DNA from: Frankiaceae bacterium
GTDB lineage: Bacteria > Actinomycetota > Actinomycetes > JAFAQI01
Length of the DNA stretch: 8,597 nt
Assembly: GCA_030840615.1 (NCBI GenBank)
Contig: JAVEEE010000107.1
Coordinates: forward strand, 1 to 8,597
Direction: 5' to 3'
A program made the translations under genes and the position numbers. How positions within the stretch are numbered: position 1 is the first letter of the stretch; each line of letters opens with the position of its first letter. Below, one piece after another: positions 1-6,784 of this stretch. The notes under the pieces were generated by a model. That model was not told where the DNA came from, did no database searches, and saw only the letters and a list, made by a program, of their open reading frames with translations.

Positions 1-656
1 CGCGTCACGAGTTCGACGTCCACGTCCCACTCGAAAACGTCACGCAGCCCCGCGCCGTCGTAGAGGGCGCTGACATATCCCGGGGCGGTGCACCGAAACA
101 TGTTCGGTCCGTCCGGGTCGGGTGGCGCAACAACCGCCTCCGTGGCGATGGCCTGCGTGGCGATCGTCGTCCACGGGTTTTCCTCCGGCTTGACCCAAAC
201 CGACGAGCAGAGCCGTCCGCCCGGCTTGAGCACGCGCGCGAACTCGGCCGTCGCCTTGGCCACGTCAGGGAAGAACATGTACCCGAAACGCACGGAGACG
301 CTGTCGAATGTGGCGTCGTTGAGCGGCAGATCATCTGCGCTGCAGACCTTCGTATCGACGTTGGCGACCCCTTGCGCCCTGGCTCGTCGCGCCGCTATGT
401 CCAGCATCTCCGCGACGAGGTCGGTCAGTACGACGCGTCCTTTCGGCAACAGTCGCGCGATGCTCAAACCCGGCTCACCGGTGCCCGCGGCAATGTCGAG
501 ATGCTGATGGTCTTCAGCGATGTCGAGACCTTCGATGATCGCTGCGCCGACCGGGCCCAGCTGATCCATGATGATCGAGTCCCACTTCTCCCAGCCCGCA
601 GAAAGCCCGGCCCACGCCGCTCGCTGACCGTCTCTGATGTCATCAGCGCTTGGCAT
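1..656 (-). CDS. Class I SAM-dependent methyltransferase, UbiE/MenG-like (3' end cut off by window edge)
   Basis: Reading the minus strand from ATG at 656 gives 218 codons with no stop before the window edge, so the C-terminus is missing. Seen: the SAM-binding motif I LDIAAGTGEPG at residues 53-63, an acidic residue ending strand 2 (D79 in LTDLVAEML), a CSADDLP segment at 105-111 followed by FDSVSVRFGYMFF, and the post-motif RVLKPGGRL at 141-149. These are the landmarks of the Methyltransf_11/25 fold in UbiE/MenG-type C-methylases. The N-terminus (WAGLSAGWEKWD, 15-26) is common in actinobacterial uncharacterised members. The start is fixed by a strong purine-rich Shine-Dalgarno just upstream. 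It lies 50 bases downstream of the large membrane-protein gene on the same strand, so co-transcription is likely. The substrate is unknown. A demethylmenaquinone methylase role is possible because menB is in the window, but menB is 6 kb away and the family is broad. Confidence 0.9.
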   Translation of the reverse strand, partial: MPSADDIRDGQRAAWAGLSAGWEKWDSIIMDQLGPVGAAIIEGLDIAEDHQHLDIAAGTGEPGLSIARLLPKGRVVLTDLVAEMLDIAARRARAQGVANVDTKVCSADDLPLNDATFDSVSVRFGYMFFPDVAKATAEFARVLKPGGRLCSSVWVKPEENPWTTIATQAIATEAVVAPPDPDGPNMFRCTAPGYVSALYDGAGLRDVFEWDVDVELVT

Positions 657-660
657 CGGC

Positions 661-668
661 CCTCCCTC
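661..668 (-). promoter_or_regulatory. Shine-Dalgarno of the methyltransferase gene
   Basis: On the minus strand the sequence reads GAGGGAGG, then four bases, then ATG at 656. It is a strong ribosome-binding site and decides the start of the truncated methyltransferase. Several other starts in this window have no such signal. Confidence 0.7.
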
Positions 669-706
669 ATCGATGCATCCGCGGAAGATGTGCGGACAGT
701 CTGGTG

Positions 707-2374
707 CTAGCCGGGTGCGGCCGGCAGGTCGGGCTTCGGTTTGCGCAGTTCGAAGTACGCCCAGAACGCGACCGATGCGACGCCGAAGCCGACGAAGAGC
801 CCGAGCCACGTGTAGAACGGCGTAGTCGTCACGTCCTTCGCCTCGGCTGCCTCCGGCCGAAGCATCAGGTGCACGAAGACGAACATCACGACGGCGAACA
901 GGGCGCCCCAGATCCAGCGGTTCCAGCGGATCAGCCATTCACCGTCGAGCGCCCGGAGCGGCACCATCCCGACGAGGACGGCCTCCAGGCCACCGACGAA
1001 GACCGTCGCCAGCGCCACGTCGATCGCGAGCAGCCACCACCCGTGGTTGCCGCCGATGATCGCGCGGTCGACCGGAAGCCACACCAACCATGCCGCCAAT
1101 GCCGCGCCGAACAGGCCGAGCATCGTGACCAGCGACGACCGGGCCCGTCCGCGAGCATCGAGCTCGCCGACGATCGCGACTGTCGCGATGATGCCGTAGA
1201 GGTAGCCGGGCCGGAACCCGACGACGCGGGAGATGAGCACGCACGCGCCACCCACCACGAGCGCGAGCGGAAGTGCGCGGAGGGTGCTCGGGTGCCCCGC
1301 CCGCCGGCTGACCAGCCCGCGGAGGCCGGTCAGCAGCCACGTCAGGACCGCGAGGCCGGCCACCAACCCGACGAAAAGACCCGCCGACTCCCGGGAGAAT
1401 CCGAAGTGCGGGTCGAGCAGTCCGTAGAGGACACCGGAGGCAACCAGCAGCCCGCCCAACAGCACGCGGGACGGCGCCCGAGGTGTCTCCGGCTGCCTGC
1501 GGGGCGGCAGGTGCAGCCAGCCGCGAACCTCGTCGTAGTGCTCCTCGAACGTCGTGTTGAACAGGTGTGCAGGGAACGCGATGAACGCGACCAGCAGCAT
1601 CGCCAGCAACGCGTTCGCGGCGATCCGCCCGCCGTCCGTCGACACCTCGGCGGCATGCGGGACGGCATCGACGAACGTCGGTCGTCCGTGACGGTCCGCT
1701 GCCGGGGCCGACGGCGCGGTCGTGGGCGCGGTCGTGGGCGCGACCGCCGCGGGTGAGGGAGTGACCGCAGGTGCCGAGGTGGTGCTGCCAGGCGTAGGGG
1801 TGCCGGCCAGCGGCACGAACGGCACCCGCGGGACGACGATGCGAGCGATCCGTACGGCGGTGGCGGTCGTGCTGCCGGCTTGGTTCGTGCAGGGTCCACC
1901 CTGCGATGTGTTGCAGCGCATGAACGTGACCGACGCCTCTTGCGCACCGCGCAGGAACGAGATCCGCGTGAGCGCCATCGGCCCTTCACGGGGGCCTGTC
2001 TCCTCGACTGTCACCGGCACGCCCAGCTCCGCGCTGAGCGCTGAACTCGGCGTCCCCGACAGCACCGGCGTCCCACCGCTCGGTGGCGGGTTGATGTCCA
2101 GCGCGATCCGCGCGGTCGGCTGCTCGGCGAAGCCGTCGTCGAAGTTCGTCGTGTCATAGGTGCAGCTGTACGCCGTGAACAGTTCCGCGGGTTTCAACGG
2201 CAACCCGACGATGGACTCCGCCTCCGCGTGCGTCAGGAGCTTGCACGGTGACACCAGAGGCTTGTCTGCTGCATCGGCCACGCTGACACCGAGCAGGCTG
2301 AGCATCCCAGCGGCCAGTGCGACGGTCGCGCCGGCTCGCACACAGGCTCGCCTCAGGTCGCCGGCGGTGATCAC
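707..2374 (-). CDS. Secreted Cys-rich (DUF3558-like) domain fused to a multi-spanning membrane domain
   Basis: This encodes 555 residues from a GTG start. Residues 1-36 look like a Sec signal peptide: two arginines, a hydrophobic stretch, then ADA before the mature part. Residues 42-185 form an extracellular domain beginning SPCKLLTHAEAESIVG, with cysteines at 44, 71, 154 and 162 that could make two disulfides. The PC-LLT-EAE opening and later SCTY resemble DUF3558-type actinobacterial lipoproteins, but no lipobox cysteine is visible. Residues 191-228 are a Pro/Thr/Ala linker. From about 251 to 542 there are roughly nine hydrophobic helices (near 251-271, 304-320, 331-350, 365-383, 390-403, 414-434, 446-473, 488-505, 520-542). 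The stretch LFNTTFEEHYDEVRGWL (271-287) follows the first helix and is reminiscent of Streptomyces 'FGLLP motif' membrane proteins, which is a weak recollection. Function is unknown; a cell-envelope sensor or anchor is a guess. The methyltransferase gene follows 50 bases downstream. Confidence 0.85.
   Translation of the reverse strand: MITAGDLRRACVRAGATVALAAGMLSLLGVSVADAADKPLVSPCKLLTHAEAESIVGLPLKPAELFTAYSCTYDTTNFDDGFAEQPTARIALDINPPPSGGTPVLSGTPSSALSAELGVPVTVEETGPREGPMALTRISFLRGAQEASVTFMRCNTSQGGPCTNQAGSTTATAVRIARIVVPRVPFVPLAGTPTPGSTTSAPAVTPSPAAVAPTTAPTTAPSAPAADRHGRPTFVDAVPHAAEVSTDGGRIAANALLAMLLVAFIAFPAHLFNTTFEEHYDEVRGWLHLPPRRQPETPRAPSRVLLGGLLVASGVLYGLLDPHFGFSRESAGLFVGLVAGLAVLTWLLTGLRGLVSRRAGHPSTLRALPLALVVGGACVLISRVVGFRPGYLYGIIATVAIVGELDARGRARSSLVTMLGLFGAALAAWLVWLPVDRAIIGGNHGWWLLAIDVALATVFVGGLEAVLVGMVPLRALDGEWLIRWNRWIWGALFAVVMFVFVHLMLRPEAAEAKDVTTTPFYTWLGLFVGFGVASVAFWAYFELRKPKPDLPAAPG
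1714..1742 (-). repeat. 12-base tandem repeat (about 2.4 copies) in the Pro/Thr linker
   Basis: A perfect period-12 stretch (plus-strand unit GCGCGGTCGTGG) lies inside the membrane-protein gene. On the coding strand it gives the repeated PTTA units of the PTTAPTTAP linker between the secreted domain and the membrane domain. Because the period is a multiple of three, gain or loss of units would change linker length without a frameshift. Confidence 0.7.
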
Positions 2375-2380
2375 GACCGC

Positions 2381-2386
2381 ATGCTA
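2381..2386 (-). promoter_or_regulatory. Candidate -10 hexamer TAGCAT for a leaderless start at GTG 2374
   Basis: On the minus strand TAGCAT (TANNNT) is followed by six bases and then the GTG start. That would place transcription initiation at or next to the first base of the start codon. No Shine-Dalgarno is seen, and the TAG of the hexamer is itself an in-frame stop, so the reading frame cannot start further upstream. The -35 position is not TTGACA-like. Confidence 0.45.
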
Positions 2387-2509
2387 GGGGCCCACTGTCC
2401 CGGCCGCTGCGACTTCGCCGCTACGCCGTTCGGCGTGGGGGTTTGATCCGATATCACCCGAATGGCTGAATGACAGCTGACAAAGGGAAGACAGACCTGG
2501 CGGTTCCGG

Positions 2510-2539
2510 TTGACGCAGTTATACCCCGCTGCCTACCGT
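2510..2539 (+). promoter_or_regulatory. Candidate sigma-70-type promoter for the PAP2 gene
   Basis: TTGACG at 2510-2515 and TACCGT at 2534-2539 are separated by 18 bases, a good housekeeping promoter fit. Initiation would be near 2546, giving a leader of about 47 bases before ATG 2593. This also argues against the upstream in-frame ATG at 2470, which would lie before the promoter. Confidence 0.5.
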
Positions 2540-2592
2540 CAGGAGCAGGGTCGACGGGTGTATTCGGTGATGGACGAGGGGCGGTGGGCACC

Positions 2593-3498
2593 ATGAGTCT
2601 TGCCACCGTTTCCGGCGCGCCCGAAAGAAGCATCTGCCCGCCGCGGCCACCCGACTCCCGCGCTCGCCGCATCCTCGCCAAGGTCGCCGAGCGCCGGGGA
2701 CTGCGCGAGCTGCTGCTCATCGCCGTCGTCTACTCGATGTACGACGGCAGCCGGTTCTTTGTCGAAGGCCGGCAGAGCACCGCATTCATGCACGCTGCCC
2801 GCGTCCTGCACCTCGAGCAGGGCCTCGACCTCGCGTGGGAGCAGACGCTCAACCGCGTCGTGTCCGCGCACGTGCTTCTCGCCGTACCCGCTGACTACAT
2901 GTACGCGACGCTGCATTACGTCGTCACTCCGCTCGTGCTCCTCTGGATGTGGCGTCGGCACAACGCCGACTACTCGCGCGCGCGCACCAACCTCATGGTG
3001 GCCACCGTCATCGGGCTCATCGGCTTCTCGCTGTTGCCGGTGGCGCCGCCGCGCATGCTCCCCGGCTTCGTCGACACCATGGCGCAGTACTCCGGCGCCG
3101 GCTGGTGGGGCGCCGAGGCGAGTGCGCCACGTGGGGTCGGAAGCTTCACCAACCAGTTCGCCGCGATGCCTTCACTGCACGTCGGTTGGGCGTTGTGGTG
3201 CGGCTGGCAGCTGGCGCGGCACGGCCAGCACGTGATCACCAGGGTCTCCGGCGTCGCCTACCCCGCGCTGATCACGCTCGTGGTCGTCGCAACCGGCAAC
3301 CACTACCTCCTCGACGCCATCGCCGGCGTCGCGGTGGTCTTCCTCGCGATGGTCGCGGTCGGCACCACCGCACGGCTGCTGCCGCGGCGCGTGATCGACC
3401 TCACCGAAACCGACCCGAACGCAACCGCCATTACGCTGATCGAGTGTCCGACGCAGAGCTCGTCACCATCGAGCAGCTCGCCTCGCGCACCGGTCTGA
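2593..3498 (+). CDS. PAP2-superfamily membrane phosphatase/transferase (Aur1-like, PAP2_3 type)
   Basis: This encodes 301 residues from ATG 2593, preceded by a G-rich stretch (GAGGGGCGGTGGG) that may serve as ribosome-binding site. The frame is open back to an ATG at 2470, but the extra 41 residues look non-coding and precede a good promoter. Seen: about six hydrophobic segments (near 39-56, 91-105, 108-120, 133-151, 222-234, 239-258), the motif PVAPPR at 149-154, PSLHVGW at 193-199 and GNHYLLD at 235-241. In the PAP2 fold H196, H237 and D241 are the expected catalytic residues. The PSLH and GNHxxxD forms, with APPR, are typical of the inositol-phosphorylceramide-synthase-like branch rather than classical PSGH phosphatases. 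It probably hydrolyses or transfers a phospho-group on a lipid in the membrane; the substrate is unknown. The C-terminal tail is Ser/Pro-rich and reads through the start of the downstream merR gene in another frame. Confidence 0.9.
   Translation: MSLATVSGAPERSICPPRPPDSRARRILAKVAERRGLRELLLIAVVYSMYDGSRFFVEGRQSTAFMHAARVLHLEQGLDLAWEQTLNRVVSAHVLLAVPADYMYATLHYVVTPLVLLWMWRRHNADYSRARTNLMVATVIGLIGFSLLPVAPPRMLPGFVDTMAQYSGAGWWGAEASAPRGVGSFTNQFAAMPSLHVGWALWCGWQLARHGQHVITRVSGVAYPALITLVVVATGNHYLLDAIAGVAVVFLAMVAVGTTARLLPRRVIDLTETDPNATAITLIECPTQSSSPSSSSPRAPV
3432..3437 (+). promoter_or_regulatory. Candidate internal -10 hexamer TACGCT before merR
   Basis: TACGCT lies inside the 3' end of the PAP2 gene and ends six bases before the merR GTG at 3444. 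This matches the spacing at the other Shine-Dalgarno-less starts in the window. It could drive a leaderless merR-SDR-ptsI transcript independent of the PAP2 gene. No convincing -35 is visible. Confidence 0.35.
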
Positions 3499-4181
3499 CC
3501 GTCCGCAACATCCGCTCCCACGTCACCCGCGGACTGCTTCCGCCGCCGCACCTCAAAGGTCGCACCGGCTACTACGGCCCGGAGCATGTCGCCCGGCTGC
3601 AGCTGATCACGGGGTTGCAGCAGCAAGGCTTCAACCTCGCGGCGATCCACAAGCTGGTGGGCGGCCCGGCGGCGCCGTCGGCGGAGGAGACGGTCGCGTT
3701 CTACCGCACCGCTCTCGGCCCGTGGCTGACCGAACGTCCCGAGCTCTGGGACGAGGACGCCCTCGCCGCGCAGTTCGGTCTCGCACCCGACCCCGACCTG
3801 GTCCAACGGCTGCGCCGGCTCGGCGTTCTCGAGCCCACTCCGGACGGGCGCATCCGGGTGCTCAACCCGGCGCTGATCCGGGTCGGTCGCGAGCTCGCCA
3901 CCCTGGGCTACGGCATCGACGACCTGCTCGGCGTGCTGCGCATTCTCATGCAGCACAGCCGCGCGGTCGCCGACGCGTTCGTGCAGATGTTCCTGGACGT
4001 TCAGTGGAAGGACTACCTCGCGGCCGGCATGCCGCCGGAACGCCTGCCCGAGCTGCAGGCCTTGATCGAGCAGCTGCAGCCGCTGGCTTCGCAGGCCGTC
4101 GTCGCCGCGTTCCAGCAGGCCATGACCGACGCCAACGCGCGCGCTCTCGAGCGGGAGACCCTGACCGGCGGCACGTCATGA
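3444..4181 (+). CDS. MerR-family transcriptional regulator
   Basis: This encodes 245 residues from GTG 3444; the frame is open further upstream, but that part overlaps PAP2 and looks non-coding. The MerR winged helix-turn-helix begins almost at once: TIEQLASRTGLTVRNIRSH (8-26), GLLPPP (30-35), GRTGYYGPEHVARLQLI (39-55), then GFNLAAIHKLV (62-72). Residues 80-245 form a helical effector region without cysteines, so metal or thiol sensing of the MerR/SoxR kind is unlikely. Residues 103-140 (DEDALAAQFGLAPD through GRIRVLNP) look like a second small helix-turn-helix-like unit, which is an inference. The effector is unknown. The gene overlaps the 3' end of the PAP2 gene by 55 bases and is followed 34 bases later by the SDR gene. 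It is a plausible local regulator of this cluster. No Shine-Dalgarno is seen at the start. Confidence 0.9.
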   Translation: MSDAELVTIEQLASRTGLTVRNIRSHVTRGLLPPPHLKGRTGYYGPEHVARLQLITGLQQQGFNLAAIHKLVGGPAAPSAEETVAFYRTALGPWLTERPELWDEDALAAQFGLAPDPDLVQRLRRLGVLEPTPDGRIRVLNPALIRVGRELATLGYGIDDLLGVLRILMQHSRAVADAFVQMFLDVQWKDYLAAGMPPERLPELQALIEQLQPLASQAVVAAFQQAMTDANARALERETLTGGTS

Positions 4182-4200
4182 GACCGTAACCGCAGACGGC

Positions 4201-4207
4201 GGAGGAG
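4201..4207 (+). promoter_or_regulatory. Shine-Dalgarno of the SDR gene
   Basis: GGAGGAG is followed by eight bases and then ATG 4216. The alternative GTG at 4207 overlaps this element with no spacing, so ATG 4216 is the start. Confidence 0.75.
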
Positions 4208-4215
4208 TGGAACCC

Positions 4216-5031
4216 ATGGGTCGTATCGCGATCGTCACCGGTGGTGGCTCGGGCATCGGCGAGGCGCTGTCGCGCGCACTCGCCGCACGGGGCGACACCG
4301 TCATCGTCGCCGACATCGACGGCGCCGCTGCCGAGCGCGTCGCCGGAGAGGTTCAGGGCGTCGCCGCGAAAGTCGACGTGCGAGACGCCGCAGCCGTGCA
4401 GGCGCTCGTCGACGACACGGTCGCAGCCCACGGCCGGCTCGACCTCATCTTCAACAACGCCGGCATCGGCATCGGCGGTGACGTGCTCGAGCTCACTGTC
4501 GCGCACTGGGACCGCATCATCGACATCAACCTGCGCGGGGTGGTGCACGGCGTTCAGGCGGCTTATCCGGTCATGGCCCGGCAGCGCAGCGGACACATCG
4601 TCAACACCGCATCCGTCGCCGGCCTCGTCGCTCCGCCCTACATGGCGCCGTACGTCGCGGTGAAGCATGCCGTCGTCGGACTGTCGCTCGCGTTGCGGGG
4701 CGAGGCGGCGGCACACAAGGTCGGCGTCACGGTCGTCTGTCCGGGCTGGACCGACACTCCGATCCTCGACTCGACCGGGCCGGCCGACCTGTCGACACCG
4801 AGCGGTATCGACGGCGGCGTCCGCGAGGTCGCCGAGAAGATGGGCAAGCTCTATTCGCCGGCGGCGCTGGCACAGGACATCCTGCGGGGCATCGAGCGCA
4901 ACAAGGCGATGGTCGTCACCCCCGGCAAGGCACGGTTCATGTGGCGGCTCGCCCGGTTGTCGCCGACCGGCCTGGCCGCCGTCACCGGGGTGCTCGCACG
5001 GCGAGAGCAGAAGAAGCTTCGCGCCCGCTGA
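4216..5031 (+). CDS. Short-chain dehydrogenase/reductase (classical SDR)
   Basis: This encodes 271 residues, a normal to slightly long classical SDR. Seen: the nucleotide-binding TGGGSGIG at residues 8-15, acidic residues after strand 2 (D33, D35 in VADID), which favour NAD(H) over NADP(H), D54 in VDVRD, NNAG at 80-83, and the catalytic set N105 (DINLRG), S133 (TASVAG), Y146 and K150 (YVAVK), followed by CPGWTDTP at 175-182. The C-terminal part (235-271) is basic and rich in R/K, ending KKLRAR, which could be a membrane-surface contact. It oxidises or reduces an alcohol/ketone pair; the substrate cannot be read from sequence. It lies 34 bases after merR and 23 bases before ptsI, so co-transcription is likely. 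Confidence 0.93.
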   Translation: MGRIAIVTGGGSGIGEALSRALAARGDTVIVADIDGAAAERVAGEVQGVAAKVDVRDAAAVQALVDDTVAAHGRLDLIFNNAGIGIGGDVLELTVAHWDRIIDINLRGVVHGVQAAYPVMARQRSGHIVNTASVAGLVAPPYMAPYVAVKHAVVGLSLALRGEAAAHKVGVTVVCPGWTDTPILDSTGPADLSTPSGIDGGVREVAEKMGKLYSPAALAQDILRGIERNKAMVVTPGKARFMWRLARLSPTGLAAVTGVLARREQKKLRAR

Positions 5032-5054
5032 CCCGCTGGCCGCACAATGGACCG

Positions 5055-6698
5055 GTGAGCGCGCGATACTCCGGCCTGGGCGTCAGCCCCGGCACCGCCG
5101 TCGGACCCGTCGCGCGCGTGCGCGGCCCGGCGCTGCCGCTGCGGGACGGTGCACCGGTCGACGTCGAAGCCGAGACCGCGCGAGCGAGCGAGGCACTCGA
5201 CGGCGTCGCCGACGAGCTCGAGGCACTCGCCGACCGGGCCGGCGCGTCCGGCGCGGTGCTCGTCCGGCAGGCGCGGATGTCACGAGACCCCTCACTCGGG
5301 GCGATCGTCATGCAGTACGTGCGCAACGGACGACCGGCGCCCCGTGCCGCGTGGGAAGCATTCGGCGCCTACCGCGACATGCGCGAAGCCGACCCGCTGC
5401 GTGGCGCACCGGACGCCGCCGAGCTCGACGACGTCCGCGACCGCGTCGTCGCGCGGCTGCTGGGCGAGCCGCCGCCGAGCATTCCTGACCCCGGGACTCC
5501 TTTCATTCTTGTCGCGCGCGACCTCTCACCGGCGCTCACGGCGTCGCTCGACCCCGCGCGCGTGCTCGCGCTGGTCACCGAACGAGGCGGTCCTACGTCG
5601 CACACCGCGGTGCTGGCCAAGGCGCTCGGCATCCCCGCCGTCGTCGGCTGCCCCGGCGTCGCCTCGCTCGCCACCGGCCAGCGCGCCGCCGTCGACGGCG
5701 ACGCCGGCCTGGTCACGGTCGACCCCGACGCGGAGCTCGTCGGAGCGCTGACCCGGAAACGCCCGGCCGCTGCCGAGATCACCGACGGTCCCGGCCGGAC
5801 CAAGGACGGCCGACCGATTCCGCTGCTCGCGGCGGTCGGCGGCAAGGGCGAGGTCGACGACGCGCTGGCCTTCGGCGCCGAAGGCGTCGGCGTCTTCCGC
5901 ACCGAGTTCTGCTTCCTCGACCGGACCGATCCGCCGTCCGTGGCCGAACAGGCCGACGCCTACCGCGAGGTGTTCGACGCATTCCCCGGCCGGCCGGTGA
6001 CCGTGCGAACGCTCGACGTCGGCGCCGACAAGCCGGTCTCGTTCATCCGCCTCGGTGACCAGCCCAACCCGGCACTAGGGGTCCGCGGGCTGCGTGTCGC
6101 CCGGCGGCACCCGCAGCTGCTCGCCGACCAGCTCGCCGCGATCGCACGTGCCACTCGGGAGAGCCGAGCGGACGTGCGGGTGATGGCGCCGATGGTCGCG
6201 ACAACGGCGGAGGCTGCGTGGTTTGCCACCCGGGCCCGCGAGGCGGGGCTGCAGAACGTCGGGGTGATGGTGGAGGTGCCGGCGGCTGCGCTGCGTGCGG
6301 CCGACCTGCTGCAGGTCGTCGACTTCGTCTCTGTCGGCAGCAACGACCTCGCGCAATACACCTTCGCCACCGACCGCGAGGACGGCGAGCTGGCCGACCT
6401 GCTCGACCCGTGGCAGCCGGCGTTCCTCGATCTCGTCGCGACGGTCCTGCGCGCCGGTGCCGTCGCCGGCCGCGCCGTCACGGTCTGCGGCGAGGCCGCA
6501 AGTGACCCGCTGCTCGCCGCGGTACTGGTCGGCCTCGGCGCGGCGGGCCTGTCGATGACGCCGCGCTCGCTCCCCGTCGTACGCGCCGCTTTGGCCCGGG
6601 TGACCAGCCAGCAGTGCGCCGACGCTGCCGCCGCAGCCGTGTCGGCCGACGGCCCCGAAGAGGGCCGGTCCAGGGTCGCCGTGCTGATCTCTTCCTGA
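5055..6698 (+). CDS. ptsI: Phosphoenolpyruvate-protein phosphotransferase (PTS enzyme I)
   Basis: This cytosolic enzyme takes phosphate from phosphoenolpyruvate and passes it to HPr, the first step of the sugar phosphotransferase system. It encodes 547 residues from GTG 5055, close to the usual length of about 570. Seen in order: GLGVSPGTAVGPV (7-19) opening the N-terminal domain, ERGGPTSHTAVLAKALGIP (176-194) with the phospho-accepting H183, then the PEP-binding barrel with FRTEF (281-285, R282), RTLDVGADK (318-326), NPALGVRGLR (338-347), GVMVEVPAA (403-411, metal ligand E407), SVGSNDLAQYTFATDR (426-441, metal ligand D431) and VCGEAASDP (477-485, catalytic C478). Every expected catalytic residue is present. 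The upstream frame is open but lacks family similarity, and the GLGVSPG motif near the N-terminus supports GTG 5055. Its ribosome-binding site is weak; translation may be coupled to the SDR gene, whose stop is 23 bases upstream. No HPr, EIIA or permease gene is in the window. Confidence 0.95.
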   Translation: MSARYSGLGVSPGTAVGPVARVRGPALPLRDGAPVDVEAETARASEALDGVADELEALADRAGASGAVLVRQARMSRDPSLGAIVMQYVRNGRPAPRAAWEAFGAYRDMREADPLRGAPDAAELDDVRDRVVARLLGEPPPSIPDPGTPFILVARDLSPALTASLDPARVLALVTERGGPTSHTAVLAKALGIPAVVGCPGVASLATGQRAAVDGDAGLVTVDPDAELVGALTRKRPAAAEITDGPGRTKDGRPIPLLAAVGGKGEVDDALAFGAEGVGVFRTEFCFLDRTDPPSVAEQADAYREVFDAFPGRPVTVRTLDVGADKPVSFIRLGDQPNPALGVRGLRVARRHPQLLADQLAAIARATRESRADVRVMAPMVATTAEAAWFATRAREAGLQNVGVMVEVPAAALRAADLLQVVDFVSVGSNDLAQYTFATDREDGELADLLDPWQPAFLDLVATVLRAGAVAGRAVTVCGEAASDPLLAAVLVGLGAAGLSMTPRSLPVVRAALARVTSQQCADAAAAAVSADGPEEGRSRVAVLISS

Positions 6699-6713
6699 CT
6701 GACTGGGCCGAAC

Positions 6714-6736
6714 GGGGCCACCCGGACGGTGGCTTC
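6714..6736 (+). terminator. Hairpin between convergent ptsI and menB, candidate terminator
   Basis: GCCACC (6717-6722) and GGTGGC (6728-6733) form a perfect six-base stem around a five-base loop, extendable to nine pairs with two G-U pairs. It begins 16 bases after the ptsI stop and lies between converging genes, so it could serve both. There is no T-run on either side, as is common for candidate terminators in GC-rich actinobacteria. Confidence 0.45.
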
Positions 6737-6757
6737 CAAGCGGGCACTACGGACTAT

Positions 6758-6784
6758 TCAGTAGTACCCCTCGTCAGTAGTACC
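6758..6784. repeat. 11-base direct repeat TCAGTAGTACC at the menB 3' end
   Basis: Exact copies lie at 6758-6768 and 6774-6784. The right copy contains the menB stop codon and its last two tyrosine codons. The left copy is the same sequence 16 bases further downstream of menB. ACCCCT (6766-6771) and AGGGGT (6785-6790) also form an inverted repeat around the right copy. Function is unknown. Confidence 0.65.

Noticed and set aside
650..1756. 368-codon open frame on the plus strand opposite the membrane-protein gene
   Set aside because: Its translation is dominated by R, D, E, P, Q and H with no recognisable motif. The minus-strand frame has a signal peptide and clear helices, so this is a GC-rich shadow frame.
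2471..2482. Near-palindrome TGACAGCTGACA upstream of the PAP2 promoter as an operator
   Set aside because: It has one mismatch to a perfect palindrome, a common CAGCTG core and no second copy at the merR or SDR starts. That is too weak to call.
2470..2592. 41-codon N-terminal extension of the PAP2 protein from ATG 2470
   Set aside because: It includes a TTGACG/TACCGT promoter at 2510-2539, so it would start before the likely transcript. The residues lack PAP2 similarity.
3303..3956. 217-codon minus-strand frame opposite PAP2 and merR
   Set aside because: It crosses the junction of two well-supported plus-strand genes and has no family features.
3946..4716. 256-codon minus-strand frame opposite merR and the SDR gene
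   Set aside because: It spans parts of two real genes, has Arg-rich low-complexity sequence, and no motif.
5960..6739. 259-codon minus-strand frame opposite ptsI
   Set aside because: It is rich in Ser, Ala, Thr and Arg without hydrophobic or domain pattern. It covers the catalytic region of ptsI and is a shadow.
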